NCBI GenBank assembly: GCA_021847855.1
Contig: JAJZOT010000082.1
Location: forward strand, 1 to 7,073
Source of the DNA: Thermoplasmata archaeon
GTDB taxonomy: Archaea; Thermoplasmatota; Thermoplasmata; Thermoplasmatales; Thermoplasmataceae
DNA: 7,073 nt
Reading direction: 5' to 3'
The translations under genes and the position numbers were made by a program. Of the stretch, positions 5,989-7,073 are shown in pieces. Below the pieces are notes generated by a model. It made no database searches, had not been told where the DNA came from, and saw nothing but the letters and a program-made list of their open reading frames with translations. Within the stretch, counting starts at the first letter, position 1, and each line of letters begins with the position of its first letter.

Positions 5989-6663
5989 ATGATAGTATAC
6001 ATGTTTGATTCATCTAACCTTTCCAAAATAGCATATGAAAACATACTGAAACTTATTACAAACGGAGAAATAAAACTGGGTTCCCAGGTTTCTCAGAATG
6101 CGCTTTCAAGAAAGTTTCCTATGAGCAGGACTCCGGTAAGGGAGGCACTGTTTGCTCTGGAAAGCCAAGGACTGCTTGAGAAAAACGGAACAAAATATTA
6201 TGTTTCATATATTTCAAAGCAAGATGTCATCAAACTGTATGAAGTCAGGAAAATACTGGAAGGTGGTTCTGCTAAAGTCTGCACCAAGAACCTTGATGAT
6301 GCGGGAAGAAAAAGACTGGAAACTATCATAAAAAAATTGAAGATCCTCTCTGACTCTGATAGTGCGACACCCGACCAGATTGCTTTTGAAAATGGTAACC
6401 TTCACCAGACCATAGCGGAACTGTCGGGAAACATGTATATTTACAAATACATCATGGAAACCCTCCTAAAACTTAGGCTGGTCAGGATGAGCCTTCTAAT
6501 ATCACAGGAGAGAAGAGTGGAGGAATACAGGGATCACAAGCAGATCGTGGAACATATACTGAATGGAGATGGTGAGAAAGCCAGAATTGCCATGGAAATG
6601 CATGAGGAAGCTGTGCTTAAATTTGCTCAAGAAACAGTGTTTAAAAAATTTTATGTGGACTGA
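5989..6663 (+). CDS. GntR family transcriptional regulator, FadR/FCD subfamily
   Basis: A 224-residue DNA-binding regulator (220 if it starts at the in-frame ATG 6001). The N-terminal winged helix-turn-helix shows the GntR hallmark SRTPVREALFALESQGLL (46-63); residues 77-215 are the all-helical FCD ligand-binding domain. Metal-site histidines are at 139 (NLHQTIAELSGN), 183 (RDHKQIVEHI) and 205 (MHEEAV). The usual Asp four residues before the first His is Asn135 here, next to Glu134. FCD regulators respond to small carboxylates or sugar acids, which suits control of the adjacent dehydratase cassette. A GTATACA motif lies between the two candidate starts, so the gene is probably autoregulated. 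FCD proteins are mainly bacterial, so acquisition by transfer is possible. Codon use looks like that of its neighbours. Confidence 0.9.
   Translation: MIVYMFDSSNLSKIAYENILKLITNGEIKLGSQVSQNALSRKFPMSRTPVREALFALESQGLLEKNGTKYYVSYISKQDVIKLYEVRKILEGGSAKVCTKNLDDAGRKRLETIIKKLKILSDSDSATPDQIAFENGNLHQTIAELSGNMYIYKYIMETLLKLRLVRMSLLISQERRVEEYRDHKQIVEHILNGDGEKARIAMEMHEEAVLKFAQETVFKKFYVD
5995..6001. promoter_or_regulatory. GTATACA motif at the start of the GntR gene
   Basis: The same heptamer found ahead of both operons ends on the A of the ATG at 6001 and lies about 29 bp downstream of the TATA-like block at 5965-5972, near the predicted transcription start. Binding here would repress the regulator's own gene. 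If translation starts at 5989 the site lies inside the coding region (codons for Val-Tyr). Confidence 0.4.
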
Positions 6664-6680
6664 ATAATGATTTCATTATT
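6663..6680. repeat. Inverted repeat across the convergent stop codons
   Basis: AATAATGA (6663-6670) and TCATTATT (6673-6680) are perfect 8-bp arms with a 2-base spacer. The element spans the whole 12-bp gap between the GntR stop (6661-6663) and the YciI stop (6676-6678). It could act as a two-way transcript end or a transcript-stability hairpin, but it has only one G:C pair per arm and a 2-base loop, so a stable hairpin is doubtful. Confidence 0.4.
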
Positions 6681-6966
6681 TATCGGGCATCACAGGAGGG
6701 TTCATGAAACCGTTCCAGAATATTTCCCATCCCTTCATTACAAAGGTCGTCAGTCCGTTGGCAAAGTAAGGGTCAGAAGATGCAAGACTTTTCGCCTCTT
6801 CAATATCCCTGGTGTTCCAAACCAGAAATGACCCTGTGTTGTCTACCATTCTTCCGGCAAGTTTCAACTTGCCCTGCTCAAGCATTTTCTTCAGGAATTC
6901 CCTGTGAACCTTTTTCAGTTCATCAGAAGGCATCCTGACAAATGATGTTATTTCTACTACAAACAT
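6676..6966 (-). CDS. YciI-like / muconolactone isomerase-type small protein
   Basis: A 96-residue protein with the ferredoxin-like alpha-beta fold of the YciI family. Typical features are an opening beta strand (MFVVEITSFV), a helix carrying His21 (KKVHREFL), KLKLAGRMVDNTGSFLVW (33-50), the IEEAKSLASSDPYFANGL helix and loop (55-72) with conserved Asp65, and a last strand ending in WEIFW. The biochemical role of most members is unknown; some relatives are isomerases or dehalogenases acting on ring compounds. A Shine-Dalgarno GGAG at 6976-6979, 9 bases before the ATG, fixes the start. It follows the partial upstream gene after 14 bases, so both are likely in one minus-strand operon that converges on the GntR gene. 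A link to the cassette is not shown. Confidence 0.75.
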   Translation of the reverse strand: MFVVEITSFVRMPSDELKKVHREFLKKMLEQGKLKLAGRMVDNTGSFLVWNTRDIEEAKSLASSDPYFANGLTTFVMKGWEIFWNGFMNPPVMPDK

Positions 6967-6980
6967 TCATCTCATCTCCT

Positions 6981-7073
6981 TCAGTCTTTCTCCATTAAGG
7001 CTTTCAACTCGTTGTCGTTCAGGGGCCCCTTCCTTGCCAGAGCCATCTTTTTCAGTTTTCTCAGCACAATCTG
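6981..7073 (-). CDS. C-terminal end of an unidentified gene (partial)
   Basis: Thirty codons run open from the window edge to a TGA at 6981-6983 on the minus strand. The peptide is charged and looks helical (QIVLRKLKKMALARKG, then PLNDNELKALMEKD). Its last part loosely resembles short C-terminal tails of the form linker plus ELKALxEK, but I cannot name a family. Support for coding comes from the open frame, and from the 14-base gap to the YciI gene, which is filled by that gene's ribosome binding site. Confidence 0.55.
   Translation of the reverse strand, partial: QIVLRKLKKMALARKGPLNDNELKALMEKD

Noticed and set aside
1..7073. CRISPR arrays, tRNA or rRNA genes, insertion-sequence ends or transposases
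   Set aside because: No regularly spaced repeats, tRNA-like folds, terminal inverted repeats or transposase motifs were seen on either strand.

Overview
The window reads as chromosomal DNA of a moderately AT-rich archaeon, most likely an acidophile of the Thermoplasmata (Thermoplasma/Ferroplasma/Cuniculiplasma type). The pointers are archaeal TATA boxes about 26 bp ahead of start codons, apparently leaderless first genes, Shine-Dalgarno motifs of the GGAG/GAGGT/GGTGG kind inside operons, heavy use of ATA for isoleucine and AGA/AGG for arginine, and tightly overlapping genes. This assignment is an inference from style; no taxonomic marker gene is present.

Layout: positions 1-312 are a gene-poor leader with a promoter for the first operon. 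Operon 1 (313-2654, +) encodes a 12-helix MFS transporter and an extended short-chain dehydrogenase/epimerase joined by a TAATG overlap. A 152-bp gap (2655-2806) holds a T-run, a GTATACA site, a strong TATA box and a perfect 16-bp palindrome. Operon 2 (2807-5925, +) encodes a cyclase/kynurenine-formamidase-fold metal hydrolase, a small SAF-domain subunit and a large subunit of a split altronate-dehydratase (UxaA) type enzyme, and a zinc-type medium-chain dehydrogenase; every junction overlaps by 4 or 8 bp. A GntR/FCD regulator follows (5989-6663, +) on its own promoter. Converging on it is a small YciI-like gene (6676-6966, -), preceded by the last 30 codons of an unidentified gene (6981-7073, -) that runs off the window.

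How it may work: the set looks like a non-phosphorylative catabolic cassette for a sugar, sugar acid or related hydroxy acid. The MFS protein would import the substrate, one or both dehydrogenases oxidise it, the cyclase-fold enzyme hydrolyses a lactone or similar bond, and the UxaA-like heteromer removes water (or another leaving group) from the acid to give a 2-keto-3-deoxy product. No aldolase or kinase is visible, so the pathway must finish elsewhere. The substrate cannot be read from the sequence. The FCD regulator probably controls the cassette: a GTATACA motif lies about 20 bp upstream of the TATA boxes of both operons and again at the regulator's own start codon.

The points most worth following are this shared motif and its constant spacing, the palindrome in the operon 2 promoter, and apparent substitutions at metal-site positions in the UxaA large subunit, the dehydrogenase and the regulator.
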